This document shows positions 54,190-63,661 of a stretch of DNA of 64,000 nucleotides, one piece after another. The stretch's first letter is position 1, and every line of letters starts with the position of its first letter. The notes under the pieces are model-generated. The model saw only the letters and a program-made list of their open reading frames with translations, was not told the origin of the DNA and did no database searches. This DNA is from Clostridium sp. K13 (GTDB taxonomy: Bacteria; Bacillota; Clostridia; Clostridiales; Clostridiaceae): positions 1 through 64,000 of the forward strand of contig NZ_JAASHM010000012.1 of assembly GCF_019734195.1 (NCBI RefSeq), given 5' to 3'. The translations under genes were made by a program, and so were the position numbers.

Positions 54190-55671
54190 ATGAATGGAGT
54201 AGAAAAAATAATTAAGGATGTTACCTTAACATATGAGCAAAAGGTATTATCATTAGCAAGATATGCAGAAAATAGTGTAAGGGTATTAAATATATCTGAA
54301 GATACAGAAAAGCTAAGAGAAGAAGGTATTATATGTGATTTATTTGAAGGAAATGTTCCTTATAGACCTAGATACATATTACCTGATTACGAAAAATTTA
54401 TGAAGGAAGGTTGTAAGTTCTTAGAACTGTCTCCAGCAACAAATATATGGGAAGCTACAACTAATTTATTAATTATGTACAAGCATGTTCCTTCAATAAC
54501 ATCAATGCCAGTTTATATTGGTAATATAGATTATTTATTAGAACCTTTTATAGTAGATGAAGAAGAAGCAAAACTTGCAATAAGACTATTCTTAACTCAA
54601 TTAGATAGGACTATAACAGATTCTTTCTGCCATGGGAATCTAGGACCAAAACCAACTAAGGCAGCTAAAATTATATTAGAAGTTGAAAGAGAACTAGAAA
54701 ATGCAATTCCGAATCTTACTTTAAAATATAATGAAGAAACTCCTGATGATTTAGCAATAGAAGCAATTAAGACAGCTTTAATTACTGCAAAACCAAGCTT
54801 TGCTAATGATAAAATGTTTAGTAATGATTTAGGAAACTATGGAATAGCAAGTTGCTATAATGGACTGCATGTTGGGGGAGGAGCACATACTTTAGTAAGA
54901 ATGAGATTATCTAATGTTGCAGAAACAGCAGATAGTATAGAAGATTTCTTTGATAACAAGCTTCCACATGCAATGAGATGTATGGCAGAGTATATTAATG
55001 AAAGAATTAGATACATAGTAGAAGAAAGTACTTTCTTTGAAACTAATTTCTTAGTTAAAGAAGGTTTTATTAATAAAGATAGATTTACATCCATGTTTGG
55101 ATTAGTGGGTTTAGCTGAATGTGTAAATATATTACTTAAGGCCGAAAGACTTGAAGATAAATTTGGACATTCACAAGCTGCAGATGATTTAGGTGTTAGA
55201 ATAATGGACTTTATGGAAGAGTTTATTAATAACTTTGAAAGTAAGCATTGTAAAGTTACAAATGAAAGATTATTGCTTCATGCGCAAGTTGGTATTGGAG
55301 ATGATATAAATATTAGTCCAGGTTCAAGAATTCCAATAGGAGAAGAACCAGAATTATGGAAGCATTTAAAACAAACTGCAAGATTCCATAAATATTTTCC
55401 ATCAGGTGTTGGAGATATATTCCCATTTGAAATAAATGCAATGAATAATCCAGAATTTATTTTAAATATTATTCAAGGAGCATTTAAAGAAGGGATGAGA
55501 TATTTCTCTCTTTACTCTTCAGATGCTGATGTAATTAGAATAACGGGATATTTAGTTAAGAAAAGTGAAATTGAAAAATTAAATAGAGGAGAAGCAACTC
55601 TTCAAGATACAGTTGTTCTAGGGCAAGGTCAAGTTAATAACGGAAAAGTTCTTGAAAGAATGGTAAGATAA
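54190..55671 (+). CDS. yjjI: YjjI family glycine radical enzyme
   Basis: This 493-aa glycyl-radical enzyme belongs to the YjjI family, whose reaction is unknown. The thiyl Cys222 lies in IASCYNGLHVGGGAHT, and the radical glycine is G453 in RITGYLVK, 40 residues from the C-terminus. Additional family sequence includes FCHGNLGPKPTKAA. Oxygen would cleave the chain at G453, so it is an anaerobic enzyme. GAGGTGATAC precedes the ATG. The stop codon overlaps the start of the activating enzyme by one base (TAATG), so the pair is translationally coupled. Confidence 0.93.
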   Translation: MNGVEKIIKDVTLTYEQKVLSLARYAENSVRVLNISEDTEKLREEGIICDLFEGNVPYRPRYILPDYEKFMKEGCKFLELSPATNIWEATTNLLIMYKHVPSITSMPVYIGNIDYLLEPFIVDEEEAKLAIRLFLTQLDRTITDSFCHGNLGPKPTKAAKIILEVERELENAIPNLTLKYNEETPDDLAIEAIKTALITAKPSFANDKMFSNDLGNYGIASCYNGLHVGGGAHTLVRMRLSNVAETADSIEDFFDNKLPHAMRCMAEYINERIRYIVEESTFFETNFLVKEGFINKDRFTSMFGLVGLAECVNILLKAERLEDKFGHSQAADDLGVRIMDFMEEFINNFESKHCKVTNERLLLHAQVGIGDDINISPGSRIPIGEEPELWKHLKQTARFHKYFPSGVGDIFPFEINAMNNPEFILNIIQGAFKEGMRYFSLYSSDADVIRITGYLVKKSEIEKLNRGEATLQDTVVLGQGQVNNGKVLERMVR

Positions 55672-56504
55672 TGGTTGGTTATATTAATAAGATAATACCA
55701 TTTAGTCCAGTTGATGGACCAGGGAATAGAACTGCAATTTTTCTTCAAGGATGTAACTTTAATTGTATTTATTGTCATAACCCAGAAACTATAAATATAT
55801 GTAGTAATTGTGGATTATGTAAAGCTAAATGTCCTACAAAAGCTATAGATATTATAGAGGGTTTAGTTATATGGAATAAAGATAAATGCTGTAATTGTGA
55901 TGAATGTATTAAAACCTGCCAAAATAGCAGTAGTCCTAAAATACAAAGGCTTACTGCAGATGAGGTAATAAATGAAATATTAAATTATAGACCATTTATT
56001 CAGGGGATAACAGTATCAGGTGGAGAATGTACCTTGCAAGAAAATTTTATAATAGAACTATTTACTAAGGCAAAGGATATAGGACTTACTTGTTTTATTG
56101 ATAGCAATGGATCAAAAAACTTTAGTGAAATGAAGGAGTTGTTAGAGCTCTGTGATGGAGTTATGTTAGATGTAAAATGCTTTGAAAATAATGAGCATAA
56201 AAAATATATTAACTTTAATAATTCAAATGTATTAAATAATTTAGAGTTTTTGGCGTCCATTAATAAGTTGTATGAGGTAAGAACAGTAGTTGTTCCTGAG
56301 ATATTTAATAATGAAGAAACGGTAAGAGAAGTTTCTAAAGTAATTTTTAAGTATAATTCAAACATTAGATATAAGATTATTTCTTTTAGAAAATATGGTG
56401 TAAGAAAAGAATTTAGTCATTTAAAAAGTCCAGAAAGTGAATATATTCAAGAACTAAAGGATATATCTAAACAAATGGGTTGCAATAATATAATAATTGT
56501 GTAG
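55671..56504 (+). CDS. yjjW: YjjW family glycine radical enzyme activase
   Basis: This 277-aa radical-SAM enzyme should install the glycyl radical on YjjI. The SAM-cluster motif CNFNCIYC (Cys 28, 32, 35) is followed by an 8-iron ferredoxin-like insert with CSNCGLCKAKCP and CCNCDECIKTC. The remainder has the pyruvate-formate-lyase-activase-like VSGGECTLQ and DVKCFEN motifs. It begins inside the yjjI stop codon. A further small gene follows after 40 bp. Confidence 0.93.
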   Translation: MVGYINKIIPFSPVDGPGNRTAIFLQGCNFNCIYCHNPETINICSNCGLCKAKCPTKAIDIIEGLVIWNKDKCCNCDECIKTCQNSSSPKIQRLTADEVINEILNYRPFIQGITVSGGECTLQENFIIELFTKAKDIGLTCFIDSNGSKNFSEMKELLELCDGVMLDVKCFENNEHKKYINFNNSNVLNNLEFLASINKLYEVRTVVVPEIFNNEETVREVSKVIFKYNSNIRYKIISFRKYGVRKEFSHLKSPESEYIQELKDISKQMGCNNIIIV

Positions 56505-56544
56505 TATAATAGATATATAAAATTATAGAAAAGGAACAATTATT

Positions 56545-56952
56545 ATGATATACGAATTAACAGTACATAAATTAGGAAAATTATTAAAAGAACTTTCTAA
56601 TGAGTATAATATAAACTTATTAGTTAAAAGAAAATTAAGCGGTGGATTTATTACTATAACAGGTGAAGTTGATGTAGAATATTTCCCAACAGAACAAAAG
56701 ACTATAAAAGGTAATAACATAATTGGCTTAAAAGTTAAAAATAGCACTGGAGAAGCTGATTTAAAAATTACAGGAATTAAGGATTCATTATTTAAAGTTG
56801 AAGTTGCTCCATCTAGATTAAAGGAAGTTAATATTGGTGGATTATCTATGGATAAAGTTAAAGAAAGTAAAGAAGAATGTAAAGTTAGAGTAGATGAAGA
56901 TTTAATTTTTACAGTTCCTGCACCTTATGAAATAGTTGAAAAATTAATATAA
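56545..56952 (+). CDS. Hypothetical protein, 135 aa
   Basis: Not recognised. The ribosome site AAAGGA is moderate. The protein is soluble, with an N-terminal helix (LTVHKLGKLLKELSNEY) and then beta-rich sequence (GGFITITGEVDVEYFPTEQ, KGNNIIGLKVKNSTGEADL). No cysteine cluster or catalytic motif is present apart from one Cys. It lies 40 bp after yjjW and may be transcribed with it, although a TATAAT-like sequence at about 56507 could be its own promoter. A clear terminator follows. Confidence 0.7.
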   Translation: MIYELTVHKLGKLLKELSNEYNINLLVKRKLSGGFITITGEVDVEYFPTEQKTIKGNNIIGLKVKNSTGEADLKITGIKDSLFKVEVAPSRLKEVNIGGLSMDKVKESKEECKVRVDEDLIFTVPAPYEIVEKLI

Positions 56953-56975
56953 TACCTTATGGTTAGTTTAGTATT

Positions 56976-57004
56976 AGTGGCAGGCTTAGCTTGCCACTTT
57001 TTTG
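56976..57004 (+). terminator. Terminator of the yjjI-yjjW region
   Basis: AGTGGCAGGC (56976-56985) pairs with GCTTGCCACT (56989-56998) with one G-U pair around TTA, then a T run. Confidence 0.88.
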
Positions 57005-57061
57005 TTATTATTCCATTTGTGATATAATTAAAGTTAATAAATATTTAGGAGGGTAACTTTT

Positions 57062-58072
57062 ATGAGAGTTGCTGATATGCATTGTGATACAATTGGAGCT
57101 ATTTATGAAAATAAACTTTTAGGAAATGTTTATAATTTAAAAGATAATAATCTTCATATTGATATAAAGAAAATGAAGAAGGCTGATTATTTTCTACAAA
57201 ATTTTGCAATGTTTATAGATATTAAAAAATATAAAAATCCTTATAAGACATTAAATGAAATGATAGATATTTATTATGAGGAACTTAGTAAAAATAAGGA
57301 ATATATAGAGCCAGTTTATAATTATAAGGATATATTAAAGTGTGAAAGAGATGGTAAAATAGCAGCTTTATTAACGATAGAAGATTCAGGTGCATTAGAA
57401 TGTAAGATTGAGAGATTACAAGAAGTTTATGATAGAGGAGTTAGACTTATAACTTTAACATGGAATTATCCTAATGGAGTAGGTTATCCCAATATTAAAC
57501 TTAAGGTGGATGAAAATGGGAATGTATTAGAAAAGTCAGACTTAAGTATTGTGAATAGTGAAAATGGATTAACAAAGTTTGGGATAGAGTTAGTTAAAAG
57601 TATGGAGGATATGGGTATAATAGTAGATGTTTCACATTTATCAGATGGTGGTTTTTATGATGTTCTAAAATATACAAAGAAGCCTTTTGTAGCAAGTCAT
57701 AGTAATGCTAGAAGTATTTCTAATGTTGCAAGAAATTTAAGTGATGAGATGATAAAAAAACTTGCAGAGAGAGGTGGATTAACAGGAATAAACTTTTGTT
57801 CAAATTTTATTCAGCCAACACCTTATAAAGAACCAACCTTTACTTATATAGATGATATTGTAAAGCATATAAAGCATATAAAAAATGTTGGTGGTATAAA
57901 TTCAATTGCATTAGGCAGTGATTTTGATGGAATATCAAGCACATTAGAACTTGTAGATGGATCATATATGCAATTATTAGCAGAAGCATTATTAAAAAAT
58001 AAATTTACTTATGAAGAGGTTGAAAAAATATTTTATAAGAATTTATTAAATTTATATAAGGAGCTATTATAA
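57062..58072 (+). CDS. Membrane-dipeptidase family (M19) peptidase
   Basis: This 336-aa zinc dipeptidase has the M19 ligands H7 and D9 (ADMHCDT), the bridging Glu in LTIEDSGAL, and histidines in DVSHLSD and ASHSNARS, plus Asp in GSDFDG. It hydrolyses dipeptides, sometimes D-Xaa or beta-lactam types. There is no signal peptide, so it is cytoplasmic. AGGAGGGTAA precedes the ATG. A patatin-like gene follows after 40 bp, probably in the same transcript. Confidence 0.93.
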   Translation: MRVADMHCDTIGAIYENKLLGNVYNLKDNNLHIDIKKMKKADYFLQNFAMFIDIKKYKNPYKTLNEMIDIYYEELSKNKEYIEPVYNYKDILKCERDGKIAALLTIEDSGALECKIERLQEVYDRGVRLITLTWNYPNGVGYPNIKLKVDENGNVLEKSDLSIVNSENGLTKFGIELVKSMEDMGIIVDVSHLSDGGFYDVLKYTKKPFVASHSNARSISNVARNLSDEMIKKLAERGGLTGINFCSNFIQPTPYKEPTFTYIDDIVKHIKHIKNVGGINSIALGSDFDGISSTLELVDGSYMQLLAEALLKNKFTYEEVEKIFYKNLLNLYKELL

Positions 58073-58112
58073 GATTAATGAATTCTCTGAATATTGAAAG
58101 GCGTGAGAGTTT

Positions 58113-59075
58113 ATGATTGATATTCATAATTTATTTGATTTAAATATTGGATTAGTTCTTGCTGGGGGAGGAGCTAAAGGTGCTTATGAAGCTGGTGTAT
58201 TTAAGGCTCTTTGGGAGCTTGATATAATAAGAAGAGTAAATGTAGTATCAGGGGTATCTATAGGAGCAATTAATGGATTAATGCTTTCTATGAATAATGG
58301 AAATGTTATGGATAAAAGCTGGTCTGATATTAGCTATTCTAGGTTTATTAATAATGAAAATAGAGTAAGAGATATAAAAATAAGTGAGTTTATAAAAAAA
58401 GCTAAAAGTGCAGAGAAAGGAATAAAGATAGCAGAACTGTTTAATAGAAATGATATAGGATTATTATCTCAAAGTGGAATAAGAAGTTTTATTGAAGATT
58501 ATGTAGACTTTGATATTATTAGAGAAAGTAATAAAATACTTTATGCCTGTGCTTACAATATTGATTTACAAAGGCCAGAATATTTTAAACTAAGTGATTA
58601 TAGTAATGAAGAAGCTTTAGATATATGTATAGCTTCTTGTGCGGTACCATATTTATTTAAGCCAATTACAATAAAAAATCATAGGTATGCAGATGGTGGA
58701 ATTAATAATCCTCAATATAAAGTTCAAAATGCAGATAATGTACCTATAGCGCCATTAAAAAAATATAATTGTGATATTATAATAGTTGTACATTTATCTT
58801 ATAAGCAGCCAATAAATAGAGAGGGATTTGAAAATTCTAATATTATAGAAATATATCCTTCAACACAATTAGAGTTAATAGATGGTATTGGAACATTGAA
58901 TATAAGACAAAGTGTACTAAATCAGCATATAGAGCTAGGTTATAGAGATGCTTTAACAGTACTTTCACCAATGATTATAGATATGCTAAAGGGAAAACAA
59001 ATAGATAAATTAATTAAAAAGCATGAAGAATATAATGAAGAACTATTAAATAAAAATAGACATTCTATAATTTGA
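58113..59075 (+). CDS. Patatin-like phospholipase
   Basis: This 320-aa patatin-family lipid acyl hydrolase has the oxyanion loop GGGAKGAYEAG (18-28), nucleophile S49 in GVSIG, and catalytic D194 in ADGG. The Ser-Asp dyad is complete. No signal peptide, so it acts inside or at the inner membrane face. GGCGTGAGAG is a weak ribosome site. The substrate is not known. Confidence 0.92.
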   Translation: MIDIHNLFDLNIGLVLAGGGAKGAYEAGVFKALWELDIIRRVNVVSGVSIGAINGLMLSMNNGNVMDKSWSDISYSRFINNENRVRDIKISEFIKKAKSAEKGIKIAELFNRNDIGLLSQSGIRSFIEDYVDFDIIRESNKILYACAYNIDLQRPEYFKLSDYSNEEALDICIASCAVPYLFKPITIKNHRYADGGINNPQYKVQNADNVPIAPLKKYNCDIIIVVHLSYKQPINREGFENSNIIEIYPSTQLELIDGIGTLNIRQSVLNQHIELGYRDALTVLSPMIIDMLKGKQIDKLIKKHEEYNEELLNKNRHSII

Positions 59076-59080
59076 ATTTT

Positions 59081-59124
59081 AATATTGATATGATAGCTTT
59101 TAAAGAGTATCATATCAATATTTT
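59081..59124 (+). terminator. Terminator after the patatin-like gene
   Basis: AATATTGATATGATA (59081-59095) pairs perfectly with TATCATATCAATATT (59108-59122), then TTAT. Confidence 0.75.
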
Positions 59125-59163
59125 ATAAATATAAAATATTGAAATAAAGGTAGGAAACAAAGG

Positions 59164-59781
59164 ATGGAAGAAAATAATTTAGAACTTGATTTAAATAAAT
59201 TAAATGGAAAAGAAATTTTAGAAAATGTATTTGGAAAGGAGTTAAACTCTAAGAAAAGTATTTTAGAAGTTATAGAGATAATAAAACCATTAGCTAAAGA
59301 AGCTTTAGATGCTGATAAGGTTCAAGAAGTATACACTATAATTTATAAGAGTATAGAAGAAATGAATACTATAGTAAAAGCTAACACTATTATGTATTTA
59401 AAAAATCAGTTAAAAGGTGCTATTGGAAAATATGTTGAAAATAAGGATCCTAAAGAAATGAACTATTTCTTAGAATTTTTTAAGGAAGCTTACCCACCTA
59501 ATAATAGAAGAGTTGGATATACAAGAGTAATAAATGATTTTAGTAAAATTACTAATGAACAAATTTGGGAAACATTAACTTATATAAATAGAGTTGTTAT
59601 TAAGACAAAAAGAAGATTAGGTGAAGAGGAAAAGCAAGATATTATCAAGAATATTAATGGTTTACTTAAATCTGGAAAAATTGAATACATAAATCAAGTT
59701 AAGAGTTTAGAAAAATTATTAGTTGCATTAAATGTTAAAGTTGTTAGCTATAAAGAAGGATTTAAACTTAAAAACAGATAA
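59164..59781 (+). CDS. Hypothetical helical protein, 205 aa
   Basis: Not recognised. It is a soluble, lysine- and glutamate-rich, mostly helical protein without membrane segments or metal motifs. The most distinctive stretch is FFKEAYPPNNRRVGYTRVINDF (about 107-128), with the later KTKRRLGEEEKQDI. It has a possible RNA-binding flavour from basic patches, which is a guess. GGTAGG (59150-59155) is the likely ribosome site. truA follows after 27 bp, so both are probably in one transcript. Confidence 0.7.
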   Translation: MEENNLELDLNKLNGKEILENVFGKELNSKKSILEVIEIIKPLAKEALDADKVQEVYTIIYKSIEEMNTIVKANTIMYLKNQLKGAIGKYVENKDPKEMNYFLEFFKEAYPPNNRRVGYTRVINDFSKITNEQIWETLTYINRVVIKTKRRLGEEEKQDIIKNINGLLKSGKIEYINQVKSLEKLLVALNVKVVSYKEGFKLKNR

Positions 59782-59808
59782 AAATATATAAGAAAAGAGA
59801 GATGAATC

Positions 59809-60558
59809 ATGAGAAATATAAGAATGACAATACAATACGATGGATCAAGATATAAAGGATGGCAAAAACAAAATATAAAAGGAACAAGTGTTTCAACTAT
59901 ACAAGATAAAATTGAAAAAGTACTATCTAAAATGACAGGAGAAGAAATACAAGTTATTGGTTGTGGAAGAACTGATACTGGAGTTCATGCTGATAATTAT
60001 ACAGCAAACTTTAAAACTAACAGTGAAAAAAAGCTTCCTGAAATGTCTAAATACTTACATCAGTTTTTACCTGAAGATATTTCAGTAACATCTTTAAGAG
60101 AAGTTAGTGATAGATTTCACTCAAGATTAAATGTAATATCTAAAACTTATGTATACACTATTGATAATAATAAGTTTGCAAATGTATTTTTAAAAAAATA
60201 TGCTTATCATGTTGAGGGACAATTAAATATAGAAAAAATGAGAGAAGCAAGTAAATACTTAATAGGAACTCATGATTTTAAGAGCTTTAGTGGCGTAAAA
60301 GATAAGTCTAAGAAATCAACAGTAAGAACTATAAACTACATAGATATAACAGAAAGCAATAATATTATTAAGATTGAGTATAATGGTAATGGATTCTTAT
60401 TAAATATGGTTAGAATCTTAAGTGGAACATTAATAAAGGTTGCAAAAGGTGAAATAGAACCTATAAAAGTAAAAGAATTATTAGGGGATAAAAATAGAAG
60501 TGATTTAGCGGAAAAAGCTCCAGCAAAAGGTCTTTGTATGAAAGAAGTAAAATATTAA
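59809..60558 (+). CDS. truA: tRNA pseudouridine synthase A
   Basis: TruA (249 aa) isomerises uridines 38-40 of tRNA anticodon arms. The catalytic D56 lies in [11 protein letters not shown]. The N-terminal [14 protein letters not shown] and the C-terminal [17 protein letters not shown] are standard. The length is normal. AAGAGAGA precedes the ATG. Confidence 0.95.
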   Translation: MRNIRMTIQYDGSRYKGWQKQNIKGTSVSTIQDKIEKVLSKMTGEEIQVIGCGRTDTGVHADNYTANFKTNSEKKLPEMSKYLHQFLPEDISVTSLREVSDRFHSRLNVISKTYVYTIDNNKFANVFLKKYAYHVEGQLNIEKMREASKYLIGTHDFKSFSGVKDKSKKSTVRTINYIDITESNNIIKIEYNGNGFLLNMVRILSGTLIKVAKGEIEPIKVKELLGDKNRSDLAEKAPAKGLCMKEVKY

Positions 60559-60671
60559 AAATTTTTTTTCTGCAATTAACATAAAAGATGTACTCTTAAT
60601 ATACTAATAAATATAAGGTATTTAAAGTGCCTTTAATAATATTAGGAATAAATTGAGGGTGTGAAAAATAG

Positions 60672-61451
60672 ATGAATATGGATTTTCATGTCCATGGATT
60701 ACTAAGTAAAAGAAAAGATTTTAATAAAGAGTTTTTTATGAACGAAATATACTTTGCAAAAAGTAATGGGCTAAATGGTATAATTCTTTGTGAACATTTT
60801 AATGCGAAAGATTTTCTTAATATTTATGATTTTTTAGAGAAAAATTTTACTTATGAAGGAGATAGATATATTGTTGATGATATATCAGTATTTCCTGCAA
60901 TGGAAGTTAATATTAAAAATAAAGGTCATGTAATTTTAACTGGGGATAGAGATGGAATAATTAATCTTTATGATGTATTAATGGAATTTAGAGAGAAAGA
61001 TAACTTAATAGAATTAGAAGAGTTATTAGATCAAGCTGATATTTTTAATTTATTAAAGATTGGAGCACATCCCTGTAGAAGAGGACATAAATTATGTAAT
61101 CAGCCTCATGAATTATTAAAAAGATTAGATGCCTTAGATTTGAATGGAAAAGATATATTTAAAAAAGGTGAGAGTGTGGCAAGAGATGAAGTAATCAATT
61201 TATCTCAAGAGTTAGGACTTAATATTATAACAGGTAGTGATAGTCATACTCCATTACAATTAGGTGGAATATATACAAGATTAAACAAAGAGTGTTCAAC
61301 TGTAAAGGAAATAAAAGATTGTATCATAAAGGGAGAATATACAATTGAGATAAAGGATGAATTAAACTTTAAAATATTTTCTTCTAAAATATTAAAACGT
61401 TATTTATTAAAATCTCAAACATACGATAAAACTACAGATTTTAAAATTTAA
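60672..61451 (+). CDS. PHP domain protein
   Basis: This 259-aa metallo-phosphoesterase-type protein has PHP ligands HVHG (residues 6-9), CEHF, the E of AMEVN, HPCRRGH and SDSH. It resembles cytosolic PHP proteins that hydrolyse phosphoesters (for example histidinol phosphate or nucleotide-derived substrates), but the substrate is not fixed. It has no signal peptide. GAGGGTGTG precedes the ATG at 60672 and a second ATG 6 bp later is possible. Confidence 0.88.
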   Translation: MNMDFHVHGLLSKRKDFNKEFFMNEIYFAKSNGLNGIILCEHFNAKDFLNIYDFLEKNFTYEGDRYIVDDISVFPAMEVNIKNKGHVILTGDRDGIINLYDVLMEFREKDNLIELEELLDQADIFNLLKIGAHPCRRGHKLCNQPHELLKRLDALDLNGKDIFKKGESVARDEVINLSQELGLNIITGSDSHTPLQLGGIYTRLNKECSTVKEIKDCIIKGEYTIEIKDELNFKIFSSKILKRYLLKSQTYDKTTDFKI

Positions 61452-61463
61452 ATTATATATTTC

Positions 61464-61502
61464 AGAGCTATCTTTTAGTATAATATATTAAAATATAGCT
61501 CT
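61464..61502 (+). terminator. Hairpin after the PHP gene
   Basis: AGAGCTAT (61464-61471) pairs with ATAGCTCT (61495-61502), with inner TTTTA/TAAAA. No T run follows, so termination is uncertain. Confidence 0.4.
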
Positions 61503-61570
61503 AAGTGATGCTCCAAATTTTAATTTGGTTAGCAGAACTTACACCTACCACTGAAAGGAGTAGTGTGTTT
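61503..61570 (+). promoter_or_regulatory. Structured leader candidate before the TPR gene
   Basis: AAGT-GA-TGCT (61503-61512) pairs with AGCA-GA-ACTT (61531-61540) with tandem G-A pairs in the middle, closed by CCAAATT/AATTTGG. A second stem, CAC-CTAC with GTAG-T-GTG, follows around CACTGAAAGGA. The element lies about 95 nt before the TPR gene. No known riboswitch class fits by eye. Confidence 0.4.
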
Positions 61571-61662
61571 TAGATGGATGCTATAAATTTTAAAAGTATA
61601 AGTTAATTATATAAATTTATGGCAAGAATAATAATAAAATATTTTAGATAAGGAAGATAAAA

Positions 61663-62541
61663 ATGGAGAATATAGAAGAAATATTTAACGAAATATTAGT
61701 GTATGATGTCCAGGAAGCACTAAAATATAGTAGTGATGGATTTAAAAAAAGTGGAAATCCAGAATATTTAATTTATACTGCTCATGGATATTTAGTTCAA
61801 GGCTTTTATGAAGATGCAATAGCAGCTGTAGATTTAGCCTTTGAGCTAGGATGCGATTACTTTGTGTATGGATATAACGTTAAAGGAGAAGCATTACTTA
61901 ATTTAGGCCTTTATGTAGAAAGTAGAAGATGCTTTGAAAGAGTTACAAAAGAAGAGCCAGAACAATATTTAGCAAATACTTTTTTAATTGAACTTGACAT
62001 AAGAGAGAGTTTATATGAAGATGCAATTAATAAGTGTGTTGATTATATGGAAAACTTTGAGTGTGATAATAAGCAGTTATCAGATTTAAAATGTATTATT
62101 GGATGGACATATTTAGTAAATTTAAACAATCCAGAAATAGCTAAAGAAGCATTTATAGAATCTATAGAAGCTAATGAAAACTGTGGAAGATCATACACTG
62201 GTTTAGGAGTATATGAGGCTAATTATAAAAGGTTCGAAGAAGCAATTGAATATTTCAATAAAGCAATAGAAATAAATGAAGATGATGGAGAAAATTATTT
62301 TGGAATAGCAATTTGTAATAAGGAACTTAATAATTTTGATGTGGTAGAAGAATATTTAGTTAAAGCAAATGCATTAGAGCCAGAAGATAATAGAATAATT
62401 GAAGAATATGCTTTTGAATTATTGAGACAAGAAAGAAATAAAGATGCAATTGAGTATTTTAAAGAAGTTTTAAGAGAAAATCCTAATAATATAGAGATTA
62501 AGAATTTAATTTTAGAATTAGAGAAAATTGACGAAATTTAA
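61663..62541 (+). CDS. Tetratricopeptide repeat protein
   Basis: This 292-aa all-helical protein is built of about seven to eight TPR units; clear ones are GRSYTGLGVYEANYKRFEEAIEYF and NYFGIAICNKELNNFDVVEEYL and the last, ERNKDAIEYFKEVLRENPNN. It has no signal peptide or catalytic domain and should act as a protein-binding scaffold in the cytoplasm. AAGGAAGA precedes the ATG. A structured leader and hairpin precede it. Confidence 0.88.
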   Translation: MENIEEIFNEILVYDVQEALKYSSDGFKKSGNPEYLIYTAHGYLVQGFYEDAIAAVDLAFELGCDYFVYGYNVKGEALLNLGLYVESRRCFERVTKEEPEQYLANTFLIELDIRESLYEDAINKCVDYMENFECDNKQLSDLKCIIGWTYLVNLNNPEIAKEAFIESIEANENCGRSYTGLGVYEANYKRFEEAIEYFNKAIEINEDDGENYFGIAICNKELNNFDVVEEYLVKANALEPEDNRIIEEYAFELLRQERNKDAIEYFKEVLRENPNNIEIKNLILELEKIDEI

Positions 62542-62553
62542 TGTACATATTAA

Positions 62554-62588
62554 ATGGCAAATAGATTTAAAGTAAATCTATTTGCCAT
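62554..62588. terminator. Bidirectional terminator with 16-bp perfect stem
   Basis: ATGGCAAATAGATTTA (62554-62569) pairs perfectly with TAAATCTATTTGCCAT (62573-62588). It separates the convergent TPR and DUF1540 genes. Confidence 0.85.
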
Positions 62589-62606
62589 AAAATTTATATA
62601 TGAATA

Positions 62607-62918
62607 TTATTTTTCATAACTTTCACAACAAGTTTCAGTATATATGTTAGCACGAGAGCCTGAAACGTTTATAGATGAAAGAGTACAATTACAATTTTCA
62701 TTATGTGTACATTCAGTTGCTTTACATATTAAGCAGTCACAAGAACCACTACTATTAGTGTTATTTGTTAAATCACTATAGTGTCTTCTATCTAAAAATG
62801 ACCCACAACAAGTATCGTTATCAGTACAAGATGTGCTACCTATATCAACACGATTAGAATAACATACACCTTCTTTATTATGAGAACAATTATTTACATC
62901 ACAATTAATTTTTTGCAT
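62607..62918 (-). CDS. DUF1540 domain protein (two cysteine-rich repeats)
   Basis: This 103-aa protein carries two DUF1540 units: CDVNNCSHNKEGVCYS ending in CCGSF, and CKATECTHNENCNC ending in CCESY. The many cysteines suggest metal binding, and members are common in clostridia and spore-formers with unknown role. AAGGAGA precedes the ATG on the minus strand. It lies 26 bp downstream of the reverse rubrerythrin gene on the same strand, so both may share a transcript induced by oxygen or metal stress. Confidence 0.88.
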   Translation of the reverse strand: MQKINCDVNNCSHNKEGVCYSNRVDIGSTSCTDNDTCCGSFLDRRHYSDLTNNTNSSGSCDCLICKATECTHNENCNCTLSSINVSGSRANIYTETCCESYEK

Positions 62919-62944
62919 TTATAAATCTCCTTTCAAAAATAGAA

Positions 62945-63487
62945 TTAGCTAAAATATCTATCTAATAATCCTTTAAAGGCTCTTCCATGTCTAGCTTCAT
63001 CTTTACACATTTCATGAACTGTATCATGAATAGCATCTAAGTTATGTTGTTTAGCTAAAGTTGCAAGTTTTTTCTTTCCATCACATGCACCAAATTCAGC
63101 TTCAACTCTTGCACTTAAATTAGCTTTACTACTTGCAGTAACCACTTCACCTAAAATTTCAGCAAATTTACTAGCATGATCAGCTTCTTCATAAGCAATT
63201 CTCTTATAAGCTTCAGCTATTTCAGGATATCCTTCACGATCAGCTACACGAGACATAGCTAAGTACATACCAACTTCAGTACATTCACCATTAAAGTTAG
63301 CTCTTAATCCCTCAATAATTTCTGGATCTATGCCATCACATATACCTATTCTATGTTCATCAGCCCATTGCAATTCGCCACTCATTTCTTCGAATTTGCT
63401 AGCTGGAGCTTTACAGATTGGACATACTTCTGGTGGAGCATCTCCTTCATGTACATAACCACATACTGTACAAATAAATTTTTTCAT
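62945..63487 (-). CDS. Reverse rubrerythrin
   Basis: This 180-aa protein has the rubredoxin-like iron site first (CTVCGYVH and CPICKAP, residues 6-24) and the ferritin-like di-iron domain after ([33 protein letters not shown]). This reversed order matches the clostridial reverse rubrerythrins, NADH-linked peroxide and oxygen reductases under PerR control in C. acetobutylicum. AGGAGG lies before the ATG. No convincing PerR box was found. The nox gene at 43.4 kb is a second oxygen-removal enzyme in the window. Confidence 0.94.
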   Translation of the reverse strand: MKKFICTVCGYVHEGDAPPEVCPICKAPASKFEEMSGELQWADEHRIGICDGIDPEIIEGLRANFNGECTEVGMYLAMSRVADREGYPEIAEAYKRIAYEEADHASKFAEILGEVVTASSKANLSARVEAEFGACDGKKKLATLAKQHNLDAIHDTVHEMCKDEARHGRAFKGLLDRYFS

Positions 63488-63661
63488 CGATATAACCTCC
63501 TACATAATTTATATTTAAAGTAATAATTACATTTTATAGTATTACTCACAAAAAAATAAATATTCTAAGAATAATTATTGTAGAAAAAGTAAATAATGTT
63601 TGACTTTTATTCAGAATATATATAACATAAAAAGATAACATAGGTGCAAAAGGAGATACAT

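Noticed and set aside
63541..63600. A PerR box near the reverse rubrerythrin promoter
   Set aside because: The palindrome around AATAATTATT has even symmetry and does not match the PerR consensus with its central odd base well enough.
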